From the NCBI GenBank assembly GCA_021186555.1, contig JAJKFL010000026.1, positions 2,867,709 to 2,931,708 on the forward strand: a stretch of 64,000 nt of DNA, read 5' to 3'. The position numbers and the translations under genes were made by a program. The stretch is from Reticulitermes speratus (Eukaryota; Arthropoda; Insecta; Blattodea; Rhinotermitidae). Below are positions 11,265 to 23,459 of this stretch, in pieces; the stretch's first letter is position 1; the number at the start of each line of letters is the position of its first letter. The notes beneath the pieces were generated by a model. That model did not search any database. It worked only from the letters and a program-made list of their open reading frames with translations, and was not told the DNA's origin.

Positions 11265-11512
11265 TATAGGAGAATCCCGGTGGGGGCGAGATTTTTAGCA
11301 CCTGTCCAAACAGGCCCTGGGGCCTAAACAGCCTCCTGTACAATGGGTACAGGGTCATTCCCGGGGGTAAAGCGGCCGGAACGTGACGTTGACTACCCAC
11401 CCATCTAGCGCCGAGGTTAAAGAAAGAGTAGGGCTATACCTCTACTTCCCCTCTGGGCCTTCATAACCTGTTCTATGGTGACCTTTACCTTTACCTTTGT
11501 ATATACTCGTAT
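11265..11512 (+). mobile_element. SINE family 2, 5'-truncated
   Basis: Begins at AATCCCGGTGGGGGCGAGAT, just after the B box. It continues with the family 2 body (CAGGCCCTGGGGCC, GCCTCCTGTACAATGGGTAC, AAGCGGCCGG, CACCCATCTAGCG, AAAGAAAGAGTAG) and ends in (CTTTAC)n. The full-length copy is at 60455. An AT-rich stretch (about 11180-11264) precedes it. Confidence 0.85.
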
Positions 11513-11726
11513 AACCCTATATTCTTGTAACATTCTCAGGATATTGAAGAATGTTGTGACATAGGGGTTGTATATACATATATATATAACCCCCTATATC
11601 TTATAACATATATATATACATAAATTACTGAAAACAGCTCACTGGACAATAATAAGAAATAAGCTGATGATCTGAATGAGTCACTGTTTGACCTTCAGTA
11701 CCGACACTCTGGCGTCTAATGCTTAC

Positions 11727-11885
11727 CTCAACGTCACGCGTGGTGAATTCTTGAGTGCCGTTTGTCTTGTTGATGATCTGAGCCACCCCGATCACCTCAC
11801 CCTCGTAGTTGCATATAGGCATAGACAGTATCAGGTTGGTTTTGTAGCCAGTTCGCAAGTCTATTTCACTGTTGAACCTAGGGTC
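11727..11885 (-). CDS. Pde6: Pde6-type phosphodiesterase, GAF-A exon 3
   Basis: This 159-bp, 53-codon exon is in phase 0 at both ends. The acceptor is TTTTCAG|GACCC (11885) and the donor GTTGAG|GTAAGC (11727). It continues NIKDAYK from the previous exon with [20 protein letters not shown], then [20 protein letters not shown] and [13 protein letters not shown]. The last part is the NK...F...D signature (NKFDE-type motif) that stabilises cyclic-nucleotide binding in PDE GAF domains. In this copy the position after the Asp is Val-Glu, as I recall for the insect family. It joins across a 38.5-kb intron to the exon at 50373, and phase and sequence agree with the two being consecutive exons of one gene. 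Confidence 0.93.
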
Positions 11886-11889
11886 CTGA

Positions 11890-12815
11890 AAATAAAGCGT
11901 TTGTAGTCAAATCGGACTACATATATAATTTATTTAGATACCAAAAGCAAATAAATAGACATATTTGTGAATTAACACATTTATTTAAAAACTAACCACG
12001 CGCCCGTCATATGACAGACTATAAAATTATTCACTCGCTACTCCACGGTGTCTTTCATTTGTCCATTCTTATTATTACAGCAAAGGGATTTCGATGCCAT
12101 CTACAATTTAGTGTCATTTGATATGGATTAGTGTTGATTATTAGCGATTAATATACGTTAATATAGCTATCGATTATTATCGAGCATTAGCAACTGCTGT
12201 CGATAATGGCTGATCATTATCGGCCCGGGTGTGACACTCCCACTCACTCATTCACTCATAACGATCACACTACGCGGTATAAGCTAGATATCTAATCTCC
12301 ATTAAATTGACCAAATAATTTCCCAGTTTATTATTCTGAATTAAAACACTTCGATGACGTGGATCTATTTATAAGAAGCTGATAACCGTCTATCTGGTCA
12401 CGACATTTTTTGCTCGTTACCTGAAGATAAACGCAGTACAATCCTTCGAAACATCGGTAACTATTTATCTGGAGAAAGAGCGTAACATTTCAACAGACCT
12501 GAATTTTGCATAAGTACGAGTTTAAGTCTTAAATGGGAAAGTGATTTGAGCCGTACTTCTCGTGGTCTGACGTGATCGCCTTCAACGGCACTGATACGTA
12601 TTATAACAAGAGCACCACATTTAGCCACTCGCTGTCTCACTTCACCCACCGAGCAGGCTAATATAACGGTATGTTTCTACACTTAAATCCGTGAGGAATC
12701 TACATGAAATTCTTTCGGTAACAAAATGACACTTATTGTGGCTTGTCTTAAATCTTCCTGAAATATATGAACCTTGAGATTGCGATTAAAACTTTGAATA
12801 TTAAAGTTAATTTAA
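11890..12815. other. Unassigned intron sequence next to Pde6 exon
   Basis: Non-repetitive AT-rich sequence upstream of the 11885 acceptor. A short CCTTCGAAACATCGGTAAC stretch near 12440 resembles the inverted-repeat MITE core. Nothing else is recognised. Confidence 0.4.
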
Positions 12816-12831
12816 ATGAGATATAAAGACT

Positions 12832-14660
12832 CAGTCCGTACCGCGCAGTAAACACACTCCGTCTCAGTTATACAAACCAGTCAGTTAATGCTGTACAGTG
12901 AAATAATCGCTGTTTGTTCTGAGATCCACACAAAACACATAAATACAGTCCGTACCGCGCAGTAAACACACTCCGTCTCAGTTATACAAACCAGTCAGTT
13001 AATGCTGTACAGTGAAATAATCGCTGTTTGTTCTGAGATCCACACAAATCACATAAATACAGTCCGTACCGCGCAGTAAACACACTCCGTCTCAGTTATA
13101 CAAACCAGTCAGTTAATGTTGTACAGTGAAATAATCGCTGTTTGTTCTGAGATCCACACAAAACACATAAATACAGTCCGTACCGCGCAGTAAACACACT
13201 CCGTCTCAGTTATACAAACCAGTCAGTTAATGTTGTACAGTGAAATAATCGCTGTTTGTTCTGAGATCCACACAAAACACATAAATACAGTCCGTACCGC
13301 GCAGTAAACACACTCCGTCTCAGTTATACAAACCAGTCAGTTAATGCTGTACAGTGAAATAATCGCTGTTTGTTCTGAGATCCACACAAAACACATAAAT
13401 ACAGTCCGTACCGCGCAGTAAACACACTCCGTCTCAGTTATACAAACCAGTCAGTTAATGTTGTACAGTGAAATAATCGCTGTTTGTTCTGAGATCCACA
13501 CAAAACACATAAATACAGTCCGTACCGCGCAGTAAACACACTCCGTCTCAGTTATACAAACCAGTCAGTTAATGTTGTACAGTGAAATAATCGCTGTTTG
13601 TTCTGAGATCCACACAAAACACATAAATACAGTCCGTACCGCGCAGTAAACACACTCCGTCTCAGTTATACAAACCAGTCAGTTAATGTTGTACAGTGAA
13701 ATAATCGCTGTTTGTTCTGAGATCCACACAAAACACATAAATACAGTCCGTACCGCGCAGTAAACACACTCCGTCTCAGTTATACAAACCAGTCAGTTAA
13801 TGTTGTACAGTGAAATAATCGCTGTTTGTTCTGAGATCCACACAAAACACATAAATACAGTCCGTACCGCGCAGTAAACACACTCCGTCTCAGTTATACA
13901 AACCAGTCAGTTAATGCTGTACAGTGAAATAATCGCTGTTTGTTCTGAGATCCACACAAAACACATAAATGCAGTCCGTACCGCGCAGTAAACACACTCC
14001 GTCTCAGTTATACAAACCAGTCAGTTAATGTTGTACAGTGAAATAATCGCTGTTTGTTCTGAGATCCACACAAAACACATAAATACAGTCCGTACCGCGC
14101 AGTAAAACACACTCCGTCTCAGTTATACAAACCAGTCAGTTAATGTTGTACAGTGAAATAATCGCTGTTTGTTCTGAGATCCACACAAAACACATAAATA
14201 CAGTCCGTACCGCGCAGTAAACACACTCCGTCTCAGTTATACAAACCAGTCAGTTAATGCTGTACAGTGAAATAATCGCTGTTTGTTCTCAGATCCACAC
14301 AAAACACATAAATACAGTCCGTACCGCGCAGTAAACACACTCCGTCTCAGTTATACAAACCAGTCAGTTAATGTTGTACAGTTAAATAATCGCTGTTTGT
14401 TCTGAGATCCACACAAAACACATAAATACAGTCCGTACCGCGCAGTAAACACACTCCGTCTCAGTTATACAAACCAATCAGTTAATGCTGTACAGTGAAA
14501 TAATCGCTGTTTGTTCTGAGATTCACACAAAACACATGAATACAGTCCGTACCGCGCAGTAAACACACTCCGTCTCAGTTATACAAACCAATCAGTTAAT
14601 GCTGTACAGTGAAATAATCGCTGTTTGTTCTGAGATCCACACAAAACACATAAATACACT
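12832..14660 (-). repeat. 114-bp tandem array (array 2, inverted)
   Basis: About 16 copies of the 114-bp unit in reverse orientation to array 1 (plus strand reads CCGTACCGCGCAGTAAACAC). The 14655-14730 border, read on the minus strand, contains AAAGCCCAGTGGTTACTATA, TGTACCACCATGTTTAACAT and TCTACGTTCTGCCCACACAG. These are the same border elements as at 45.5 and 53.9 kb. The other border (12800-12832) has the TATAAAGACTCAGTCCGTAC exit. Confidence 0.95.
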
Positions 14661-14734
14661 GTGTGGGCAGAACGTAGAATTCGTGAATGTTAAACATGGT
14701 GGTACATATAGTAACCACTGGGCTTTAAATGCTT

Positions 14735-15480
14735 AACTGCATCACGATCACCTAGTTCCAAATCCTTACCTACTCACTGCAATAATCTGCCTCAGTCATA
14801 ATACACAACTCTGCCACTGAAGCAGTGTCTTTATATGATTTAAACAGCCAACAAACCCAACTCCAGTTGTCATGTTAACACATTACCGGAAGCATCAGAT
14901 TATAAAGTCCATTAATCTTAATTTAATAGCTTCCGGATCATCATTCATTTTAATTCATTTGATAGACCTACACTCTCAGCATGTAGAAGGTTTACCCAGA
15001 GAACTCCACATAAAGTCTAATTGGACCGCAAGTGACGAAATATGCAAATGGAGGAAGTTTCTGCATGTTTATTTGCTACAGATATTTACATATGAAGACT
15101 GACGTAATACTGGTGTAAACTTACTGCCTCGAAAATGAGAGAACTAGACATTTCACAGAAACAGAACAAACTTACTGAAATCTGAGAATCAAAAAGCAGT
15201 TCCTATATTAATGTCGTCATCATTACAATTATCACGTTGTCATCTCGGGCTTTCTCCGTGTTTGTCTTTTCCTTGGTCGAACCAACGATTCTTATACCGA
15301 TTGGAATGTATTTATGCAGGAATTTGCATATGCGTGTATCTTTCATTCTTAGTAAATATCGTGTTCACTTGCGTCTATAATGCGTAGAATTTTAATTTAA
15401 AAAACATATGTGTAAGTTTTATCTCACTCTTTCATTTGTTTAATTGTTATATTAACACTTTTGAGATCAATATGAACCTG
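14735..15480. other. Unassigned sequence between two inverted 114-bp arrays
   Basis: No coding, RNA or transposon signal recognised. The reading frame at 14872-15102 has no recognisable similarity. Confidence 0.4.
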
Positions 15481-15489
15481 AATTTTATA

Positions 15490-16755
15490 TAAAGTCCCAG
15501 TTCGTACCGCGCAGTAAACACACTCCGTCTCAGTTATACAAATCAGTCAGTTAATGTTGTACAGTGAAATAATCGCTGTTTGTTCTGAGATCCACACAAA
15601 ACACATAAATACAGTCCGTACCGCGCAGTAAACACACTCCGTCTCAATTATACAAACCAGTCAGTTAATGTTGTACAGTGAAATAATCGCTGTTTGTTCT
15701 GAGATCCACACAAAACACATAAATACAGTCCGTACCGCGCAGTAAACACACTCCGTCTCAGTTATACAAACCAGTCAGTTAATGTTGTACAGTGAAATAA
15801 TCGCTGTTTGTTCTGAGATCCACACAAAACACATAAATACAGTCCGTACCGCGCAGTGAAAACACTCCGTCTCAGTTATACAAACCCGTCAGTTAATGCT
15901 GTACAGTAAAATAATGGCTGTTTGTTCTGAGATCCACACAAAACACATAAATACAGTCCGTACCGCGCAGTAAACACACTCCGTCTCAGTTATACAAACC
16001 AGTCAGTTAATGTTGTACAGTGAAATAATCGCTGTTTGTTCTGAGATCCACACAAAACACATAAATACAGTCCGTACCGCGCAGTAAACACACTCCGTCT
16101 CAATTATACAAACCAGTCAGTTAATGCTGTACAGTGAAATAATCGCTGTTTGTTCTGAGATCCACACAAAACACATAAATACAGTCCGTACCACGCAGTA
16201 AACACACTCCGTCTCATTATACAAACCAGTCAGTTAATGTTGTACAGTGAAATAATCGCTGTTTGTTCTGAGATCCACACAAAACACATAAATACAGTCC
16301 GTACCAGCGCAGTGAACACACTCCGTCTCAGTTATACAAACCCGTCAGTTAATGCTGTACAGTAAAATAATGGCTGTTTGTTCTGAGATCCACACAAAAC
16401 ACATAAATACAGTCCGTACCGCGCAGTAAACACACTCCGTCTCAGTTATACAAACCAGTCAGTTAATGCTGTACAGTGAAATAATCGCTGTTTGTTCTGA
16501 GATCCACACAAAACACATAAATACAGTCCGTACCGCGCAGTAAACACACTCCGTCTCAGTTATACAAACCAGTCAGTTAATGCGTACAGTGAAATAATCG
16601 CTGTTTGTTCTGAGATCCACACAAAACACATAAATACAGTCCGTACCGCGCAGTAAACACACTCCGTCTCAGTTATACAAACCAGTCAGTTAATGCTGTA
16701 CAGTGAAATAATCGCTGTTTGTTCTGAGATCCACACAAAACACATAAATACACTG
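15490..16755 (-). repeat. 114-bp tandem array (array 3, inverted)
   Basis: About 11 copies in the same orientation as array 2, with more small indels. The 16750-16800 border keeps the CTGTGTGGGCAGAACGTAGA segment but diverges sooner, and the last part of the conserved end (GGTTAC...ACCACC) is degenerate. The 15480 border has TATATAAAGTCCCAGTTCGT. Confidence 0.95.
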
Positions 16756-16799
16756 TGTGGGCAGAACGTAGAATTTGTGAATGTTGCATGTAGCAGTAT

Positions 16800-18075
16800 A
16801 TAAAGTAAAGAAATTGTTTTTACGTGTTAATATAATAACCGCATTGAGGGCTTACATAAAAATGAATCGAAAAGAAGTTGAACTAGAATTCGCTGTGTAC
16901 TTAAACAAGGATCCATCTTTTGACTCCAGCTGTACCTATAGATCGCACGCAGATTTGACTTTATTTCATATTCCTGAAGACAGAAATACGAGGTAGAACA
17001 ATTATCAGTAATTTACTGATTTAAATAAAATGGAAGAGTGGACAATATCCAAATCGACCCTCTTGAATAATGATTTGTGCTTCATAGAATTTAGACAATA
17101 TATTTAATTCTGTTCACGTCAAACAGGTACCAGGTATCAGAACCCCCAAGTGCAACACGTTTAAAGGTACCTGATACAATATACATTCCTATCACGTTTG
17201 CTATATTGCCTAACGCATCTATCAATGTGTTACTAACGTGGCTAGAATACTATTATTGCTTCATTATTACTAACTAATTCTTCACTCGCATCCTGCTCTG
17301 TTTCTTAAGACACGTGGGATTCAACAGATTAAATCATTGTTATCATATTGTTAAATAAACTTACGTCTTGTTAGAAGATCTATGTGTGAGATTTTCAGTA
17401 TTTTCAAATGTATTAATTAAAGTCAAAATTTTATTTGGGCTACTTCTACAGATTCTAATCCACTATCCTTTTTTTTTAACCTTTGAACCCTGACGTTCAG
17501 CTGAATTATATTAATAATATCAATTCGTACCTCACAGAGAACGCAGAGCCCATTTCAAAGAATAATCTGTTTATGATCTAGGGAAATAATTGTTATATAT
17601 GTCTAAAATAATGCAAAACAGCGTGTGTTAAAAGAGTACAGAATTTGACGTTACAACAGGTGGTATACACAGTTACCACAAGGCTTAAGCGGTTAAGAAA
17701 TATGAGCTTATGAGATGGCCATGGTGTCTTGTGATCGTAAATTAAAATTTTAAACCATTTGAGAGGTTTTCTCAAAACAGGTAACTGGAATAATGCATGG
17801 GGCGCAGTGTTAGAAAAATATTAAACTTTGTGACGATGACAGTTTTGTAGATTACGTAAAATTGCAATATGGCGGTTGCGCGAAATTTGTCTTGCTCTTA
17901 AGTTTTGGGAGCAATAAGCAATGAAATGTTGGAGCTGCGGACATGAAAGTTCTAAGGTATAGGAATATACAGGGCACGTAAACGGCAGGTTGTAAGTGAA
18001 CAGTTACAAACATGGCGACGATGCGATGTGTAACTTACTTGCGACAAATGTAGAGGATCCGTACTTAAGGTCTTC
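16800..18075. other. Unassigned intron sequence with a degenerate 114-bp-carrier end
   Basis: Mostly unrecognised. At 17655-17700 (minus strand) GCTTAAGCCTTGTGGTAACT and GTATACCACC resemble the conserved end of the 114-bp carrier element, so this may be an old copy without an array. Confidence 0.4.
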
Positions 18076-18077
18076 AT

Positions 18078-18080
18078 CGA

Positions 18081-18112
<32 letters not shown>
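18078..18112. repeat. (AAT)n microsatellite
   Basis: About eleven uninterrupted AAT/ATA trinucleotides. Confidence 0.95.
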
Positions 18113-18114
<2 letters not shown>

Positions 18115-18239
18115 TCAACAAACATAAGCGCCAGAAAAACATTTGCGAGTGCCAAAATGTTTTTAATCCGAGAATACGAAAAGAAAAAAACCCAAAATAT
18201 TAGCCATCTTCGTAGTCATATTAGCCACTACAAAACATC

Positions 18240-18405
18240 CAGACCGGTTCTGGGCCACCCACCCTCCTATTCAAGGGATAACGTCGGTTCCTTTCCAGGG
18301 GTGAAGCAGCCCGGGCATGAAGTTAATGACTCACCTCCATCTAGTGCCAAGGTTAAGAATGAGTGGAGGTATACCTTTATTGCCCTACGTCTTCATGGCA
18401 TAAAG
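18240..18405 (+). mobile_element. SINE family 2 fragment
   Basis: Shows CACCTCCATCTAGTGCCAAG, GTTAAGAATGAGTGGAGG and TACCTTTATTGCCC..C.TCTTCATGGC in the order of the family 2 3' half. The tRNA-like head is missing. Confidence 0.7.
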
Positions 18406-18479
18406 AGAAAAAAACGCTACCTTTTTACTTACAACAGCAAAAAATATAAACAATTTTTTCCCCAATGTCGCAACAGCCC

Positions 18480-18703
18480 CTAGTGGGCCACGACCTCCTC
18501 ATTATCGAGGCTTCACGATCACACTCAGACACACCACACTCAGTAGGACTCCTCTGGACGAGTGATCAGCCCGTCGCAGAGACCTCTACCTGACAACACA
18601 ACACTCACAAGAGACATCCGTGCCCTAGGCGGGATTCGAACCCGCAATCCCAGCAAGCGAGCGGCCACAGACCCACGCCCTAGACCGCGCGGTCACTGGG
18701 ATC
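18480..18703 (-). mobile_element. SINE family 3 (tRNA-derived), copy
   Basis: Reverse orientation copy of the element at 19426-19684. It shows CCTAGTGGGCCACGACCTCC, CTCCTCTGGACGAGTGATCA, the B box as GGGATTCGAACCCGCAATCC and the A box near CCACAGACCCACGCCCTAGA. Confidence 0.85.
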
Positions 18704-18805
18704 ATCAGCAACAAATATAAAAAACTAAAAACCTAGAATCCTAGGAAATTAAGCTTTGATATCTACTCCAACTAACTACTAAGTACTCGTGACTTCGTGA
18801 CTATA

Positions 18806-18884
18806 CAGGGCATACACAAAATAATGGTGCGGTTTCAATAGTATTTACTATTGAAACCGTACCATTATTTTGTGTATGCCCATG
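18806..18884. mobile_element. Hairpin MITE, 79 bp, copy 1
   Basis: Almost perfect palindrome: CAGGGCATACACAAAATAAT..GGTGCGGTTTC, a short AT-rich centre, then the complement ending in GTGTATGCCCATG. TA on both sides. Ends match the 10544-11105 element. Confidence 0.92.
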
Positions 18885-18886
18885 TA

Positions 18887-19425
18887 TTTGTGGTAAATAA
18901 ATTTAACTAAATTTCGGTCGATGGCGCAGGGTCGCAGTAAAAGTAGTCAAATGCCAATTCTTTGCGTTCCATTTGCTCAGTGTCCTCTACAGGATGTACA
19001 TTTAAATACAAACTGCGCATGAACAAGACCAACAAAGGGTCGTAAATTTCCAGCACATCAAATTAACGATTACCTCATCACATTATGGTAAGTGGCAATT
19101 CGCAGTTTATATCGCCACCTACGCCATAAAATTATGGTAATGTTAATGCACCATACCGCCCAACGTCCTTCCTTCCATCCATAACAAAGGCAAGCATTAA
19201 GGGCCTCATGACCTTCATAACAAGCTTCAACATTGCGCTGACCTCTAAAACTAATGAGGTTACAAATTGTGTCTCCCACGGAGAAGAAGAAATGCTTGTT
19301 TACGTAACGGTGCCTCCGAAACAGCATGGGGTGTATGTTGTTTGTGAGATGAGAGTTGTGAATGGTAACTGTGATGGCCGTAGTGTGGAGTTGTGGTAAT
19401 TTAAGTGGGCCATATCTAACTTAAG
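18887..19425. other. Unassigned, small open frames only
   Basis: The minus-strand frame at 19327-19070 and plus-strand frame at 19208-19399 overlap. Neither has a family I recognise, and they are probably remnants of an unidentified repeat. Confidence 0.35.
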
Positions 19426-19684
19426 CCGATCCCAGTGGCCGTGCGGTCTAAGGCGTGGGTCTTGGCCGATCGCTTACTGGGATTGCGGGTTCGAATCCCA
19501 CCGGGGGCATGGATGTCTGTCTGTTGTGAGTGTTGTGTGTTGTCAGGTAGAGATCTCTGCGACGGGATGATCACTCGTCCAGAGGAGTCATACCAAGTGT
19601 GGTGTGTCTGAGTGTGATCGTGAAGCCTCGAACAATGAGGCGGTCTAGGCCCCAAAGGGGCTGTCGAGCCATTGGAAAAAAAAT
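19426..19684 (+). mobile_element. SINE family 3, full length (tRNA-Leu/Ser-like head)
   Basis: The head reads CCGATCCCAGTGGCCGTGCG GTCTAAGGCG (A box TGGCCGTGCGGTCTAAGG, with a class-II tRNA look). The B box is GGGTTCGAATCCCACC. The body carries GGATGTCTGTCTGTTGTGAG and AGGCCCCAAAGGGGCTGTCG, and the tail is GCCATTGGAAAAAAAAT. Other copies: 18480, 21085, 24352 and 38357, all on the minus strand. Confidence 0.88.
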
Positions 19685-19819
19685 ATCTAACTTAAAAGAT
19701 ATTCATTACAAAAGGGTGACTTAGCTAATTGCTTCTAGCGACTAAGTCCACAACTTATATCCTAAGATGTCCTGTCTTGAAGAGTAAAGTTAGACGTAAA
19801 CTCGTCACTGTTTACGTTA

Positions 19820-20035
19820 TGAAGGTGTGTAGGGACAGCTGAGGTATAACTCCACTCATTCTAAATCTCACCACTAGTACAGGTGTGGTCAAATTCACTC
19901 TCCGGCCGATGTATCCTAGGAAAGGACCCTGGTATCCTGTGAATAGAAGATTAGGTGGGCCCCAGAGTACGTCTGGATAATTTGGAGAAGAGAAAAACTT
20001 TTTCACTGCCTGGATCCTGTAGCCCACAGGACAAT
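19820..20035 (-). mobile_element. SINE family 2-related fragment
   Basis: GAGGTATAACTCCACTCATT, ATCTCACCACTAGTACAGGT and GATGTATCCTAGGAAAGGAC..CTGGTATCC follow the reverse order of a family 2 subtype that also occurs at 38.1 and 57.3 kb (GCCCCAGA..GTCTGGAT...TTGGAGAAGAGAAA). Degenerate. Confidence 0.6.
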
Positions 20036-20039
20036 TACT

Positions 20040-20575
20040 TATCGGCTACGATGTAAGAAACTAAATTTGATTACTGTTTGATTTGTTTATTAAGCTTTGT
20101 ATTTTAAACTGAAGAAAAGGTAAAGATGAAATTTGTTTGAGGGTAAATTGCGAAGGGAGTTACTTTGATCCAACAAAGGTAAGATAATAAAGTTTAGAAA
20201 AGTGATGCAGAAGATGTGGCCCTGTATTTTCTGAGAATGTATTTAATTTACATTATAATGAGCATCAGTGCCATCTAAATCTGTCTTTATAAGAGATGCA
20301 GCGTGTTTACTATGAGACAGAAAAATGCAGATCTGAATCAGATTCAGATAAAGTCTATGCTTATGGTTCTTGTCCCAGTTGAGAGTGTGCAGAATTTAAA
20401 TATACATTATTTGAAGTTATCAAACTTATGCCGTACGATCTAATCACGTGGATTTCAAAATTGTCACGTTACGAATACTATTATGAAAGCGAGGAGGCCT
20501 GAAACAGTTTAACATTACGCACCGTCGTATAATGAAAAAACTAGTGAATAAAGCCTCAACAAACAAACAAACTAA
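20040..20575. other. Unassigned intron sequence
   Basis: AT-rich, no recognisable gene or repeat on either strand. Confidence 0.4.
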
Positions 20576-20895
20576 CTAACTACATGGAGGAGAGTCCTTC
20601 TTGAGAAGCTAACAGTTCCTCAGCTAGTCAAGAAATTCCCCACGTTTTATGGAACCCGAATGTTCATTACCGCACTCACAAAAGCCCGTCATCTGCCCTA
20701 TCCTGAGCCATATCAATCCAGTCCATGCCCCCCATCCCACTTCTTGAAGATCCATTTTAATATTATCCTCCCATCTACGCCTGGGTCTTCCAATTGGTCT
20801 TCTCCCCACTAAAATCCTGTATGCACCTCTCCCCTCACCCATACGTGCTACATGCCCCGCCCACCTCATTCTTCTTGATTTGATCACCCGAATAA
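20560..20895 (-). mobile_element. LINE 3' end with ORF2 C-terminal remnant
   Basis: Minus strand: RRMRWAGHVARMGEGRGAYR, then [20 protein letters not shown] and VGWGAWTGL. This is the C-terminal tail common to non-LTR retrotransposon ORF2 proteins of insects (RWAGHVARM ... GRP..RW.D). The non-coding 3' end runs through the GTGGGGAATTTCTTGACTAG-like block into a (TTAG)n tail at about 20570. The reverse transcriptase itself is absent, so this is a 5'-truncated copy. Confidence 0.85.
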
Positions 20896-21084
20896 TATTT
20901 GGTGATCAGTACAGATCATTAAGTTTCTCGTTATGTAGTCTTCTCCACTCCCCTGTTACCTCGTCCCTCTTAGGCCCAAATGTCCCCTAGCACCCTATTC
21001 TCGAACACACTCAGCCTATTTAAAATTTGGGGCACTAATGGCAGAGCTAAGGAAAAGACGAGACGGACATTTTTTTGTTCCATG

Positions 21085-21330
21085 ACGCCAAAACCCGTAC
21101 TGGGCCACGGCCTCCTCATTATCAAGACTTCACGATCACACACTTTTTAGACACACCACATTCGGTAGGACTCCTCTGGACGAGTGATCAGCCCGTCGCA
21201 GAGACCTCTACCTGACAACACACAACACTCACAACAGACAGACATCCATGCCCTAGGCGGTATTCGAACCCACAATCCCGAAGCGAGCGGCCGCAGACCG
21301 ACGCCTTAGACCGCGCGGCCACTGGGATCG
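21085..21330 (-). mobile_element. SINE family 3, minus-strand copy
   Basis: GTACTGGGCCACGGCCTCCT, GACGAGTGATCAGCCCGTCG, the B box as GTATTCGAACCCACAATCCC and ACTGGGATCGGCTGA at the head. Confidence 0.85.
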
Positions 21331-21512
21331 GCTGAGACGAATAACACAGTGTTTTATTACAAGTGTGTCCTGCATACAGCGAATTGATTTTCCGGTCTTT
21401 CATTTCACGTAATGCAGGGGTCTGAAAAACGTGGCCGGTCAGTTGATATTGTACAGCCATGTGGCCCGACTTGTGGTACTTGTGTTTACTTAACGACGCT
21501 CCCTTTTCCTAA

Positions 21513-23405
21513 GATTATACACAGTCGGTGGTAGATGGGTGAAAGAGTATGGAGCGTTGGTGGAATGATACTGACAGGGGAAAACTGAAGTACTGGGAGA
21601 GAAACATTATACAGCGTTGGTGGTAGATGTATGAATGAGTATGGAGCATTGGTGGAATGATACTGACAGGGGAAAACTGAAGTACTGGGAGAGAAACATT
21701 ATACAGCGTTGGTGGTAGATGTATGAATGTGTATGGAGCATTGGTGGAATGATAGTGACAGGGGAAACTGAAGTACTGGGAGAGAAATATTATACAGCGT
21801 TGGTGGTAGATGTATGAATGTGTATGGAGCATTGGTGGAATGATAGTGACAGGGGAAACTGAAGTACTGGGAGAGAAATATTATACAGCGTTGGTGGTAG
21901 ATGTATGAATGTGTATGGAGCATTGGTGGAATGATAGTGACAGGGGAAACTGAAGTACTGGGAGAGAAACATTATACAGCGTTGGTGGTAGATGTATGAA
22001 TGAGTATGGAGCATTGGTGGAATGATACTGACAGGGGAAAACTGAAGTACTGGGAGAGAAACATTATACAGCGTTGGTGGTAGATGTATGAATGTGTATG
22101 GAGCATAGGTGGAATGATAGTGACAGGGGAAACTGAAGTACTGGGAGAGAAATATTATACAGCGTTGGTGGTAGATGTATGAATGTGTATGGAGCATTGG
22201 TGGAATGATACTGACAGGGGAAACTGAAGTACTGGGAGAGAAACATTATACAGCGTTGGTGGTAGATGTATGAATGAGTATGGAGCATTTGTGGAATGAT
22301 AGTGACAGGGGAAACTGAAGTACTGGGAGAGAAACATTATACAGCGTTGGTGGTAGATGTATGAATGTGTATGGAGCATTGGTGGAATGATAGTGACAGG
22401 GGAAACTGAAGTACTGGGAGAGAAACATTATACAGCGTTGGTGGTAGATGTATGAATGTGTATGGAGCATTGGTGGAATGATAGTGACAGGGGAAACTGA
22501 AGTACTGGGAGAGAAACATTATACAGCGTTGGTGGTAGATATATGAATGAGTATGGAGCATTGGTGGAATGATACTGACAGGGGAAAACTGAAGTACTGG
22601 GAGAGAAACATTATACAGCGTTGGTGGTAGATGTATGAATGTGTATGGAGCATTGGTGGAATGATAGTGACAGGGGAAACTGAAGTACTGGGAGAGAAAC
22701 ATTATACAGCGTTGGTGGTAGATGTATGAATGTGTATGGAGCATTGGTGGAATGATACTGACAGGGGAAAACTGAAGTACTGGGAGAGAAACATTATACA
22801 GCGTTGGTGGTAGATGTATGAATGAGTATGGAGCATTGGTGGAATGATACTGACAGGGGAAAACTGAATTACTGGGAGAGAAACATTATACAGCGTTGGT
22901 GGTAGATGTATGAATGAGTATGGAGCATTGGTGGAATGATACTGACAGGGGAAACTGAAGTACTGGGAGAGAAACATTATACAGCGTTGGTGGTAGATGT
23001 ATGAATGAGTATGGAGCATTGGTGGAATGATACTGACAGGGGAAACTGAAGTACTGGGAGAGAAACATTATACAGCGTTGGTGGTAGATGTATGAATGAG
23101 TATGGAGCATTGGTGGAATGATACTGACAGGGGAAACTGAAGTACTGGGAGAGAAACATTATACAGCGTTGGTGGTAGATGTATGAATGAGTATGGAGCA
23201 TTGGTGGAATGATACTGACAGGGGAAACTGAAGTACTGGGAGAGAAACATTATACAGCGTTGGTGGTAGATGTATGAATGAGTATGGAGCATTGGTGGAA
23301 TGATACTGACAGGGGAAACTGAAGTACTGGGAGAGAAACATTATACAGCGTTGGTGGTAGATGTATGAATGAGTATGGAGCATTGGTGGAATGATACTGA
23401 CAGAA
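21513..23405 (-). repeat. 91-bp minisatellite amplified from a SINE family 1 body
   Basis: About 20-21 copies of a 91/92-bp unit. Landmarks: GGAGCATTGGTGGAATGATA, GACAGGGGAAACTGAAGTAC, TGGGAGAGAAACATTATACA and GCGTTGGTGGTAGATG. The first two blocks correspond to the body of SINE family 1 (8580-8640). The last copy runs back into SINE sequence (TGCCCAGTGCCACTTTGTCC at about 23411). Units carry interspersed variants (gAtAGTGAC versus gATACTGAC, AAACTG versus AAAACTG). Confidence 0.93.
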
Positions 23406-23459
23406 TAACATGCCCAGTGCCACTTTGTCCATCACATCAATTTGCCTGCTATCGAATGG

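Noticed and set aside
19070..19399. Small overlapping frames on both strands
   Set aside because: Neither shows a recognisable domain, splice site or codon pattern, so they are not called as genes.
19426..19510. tRNA-Leu/Ser gene
   Set aside because: Same reason: it continues into a shared SINE body with an A-rich tail, with four further copies in the window.
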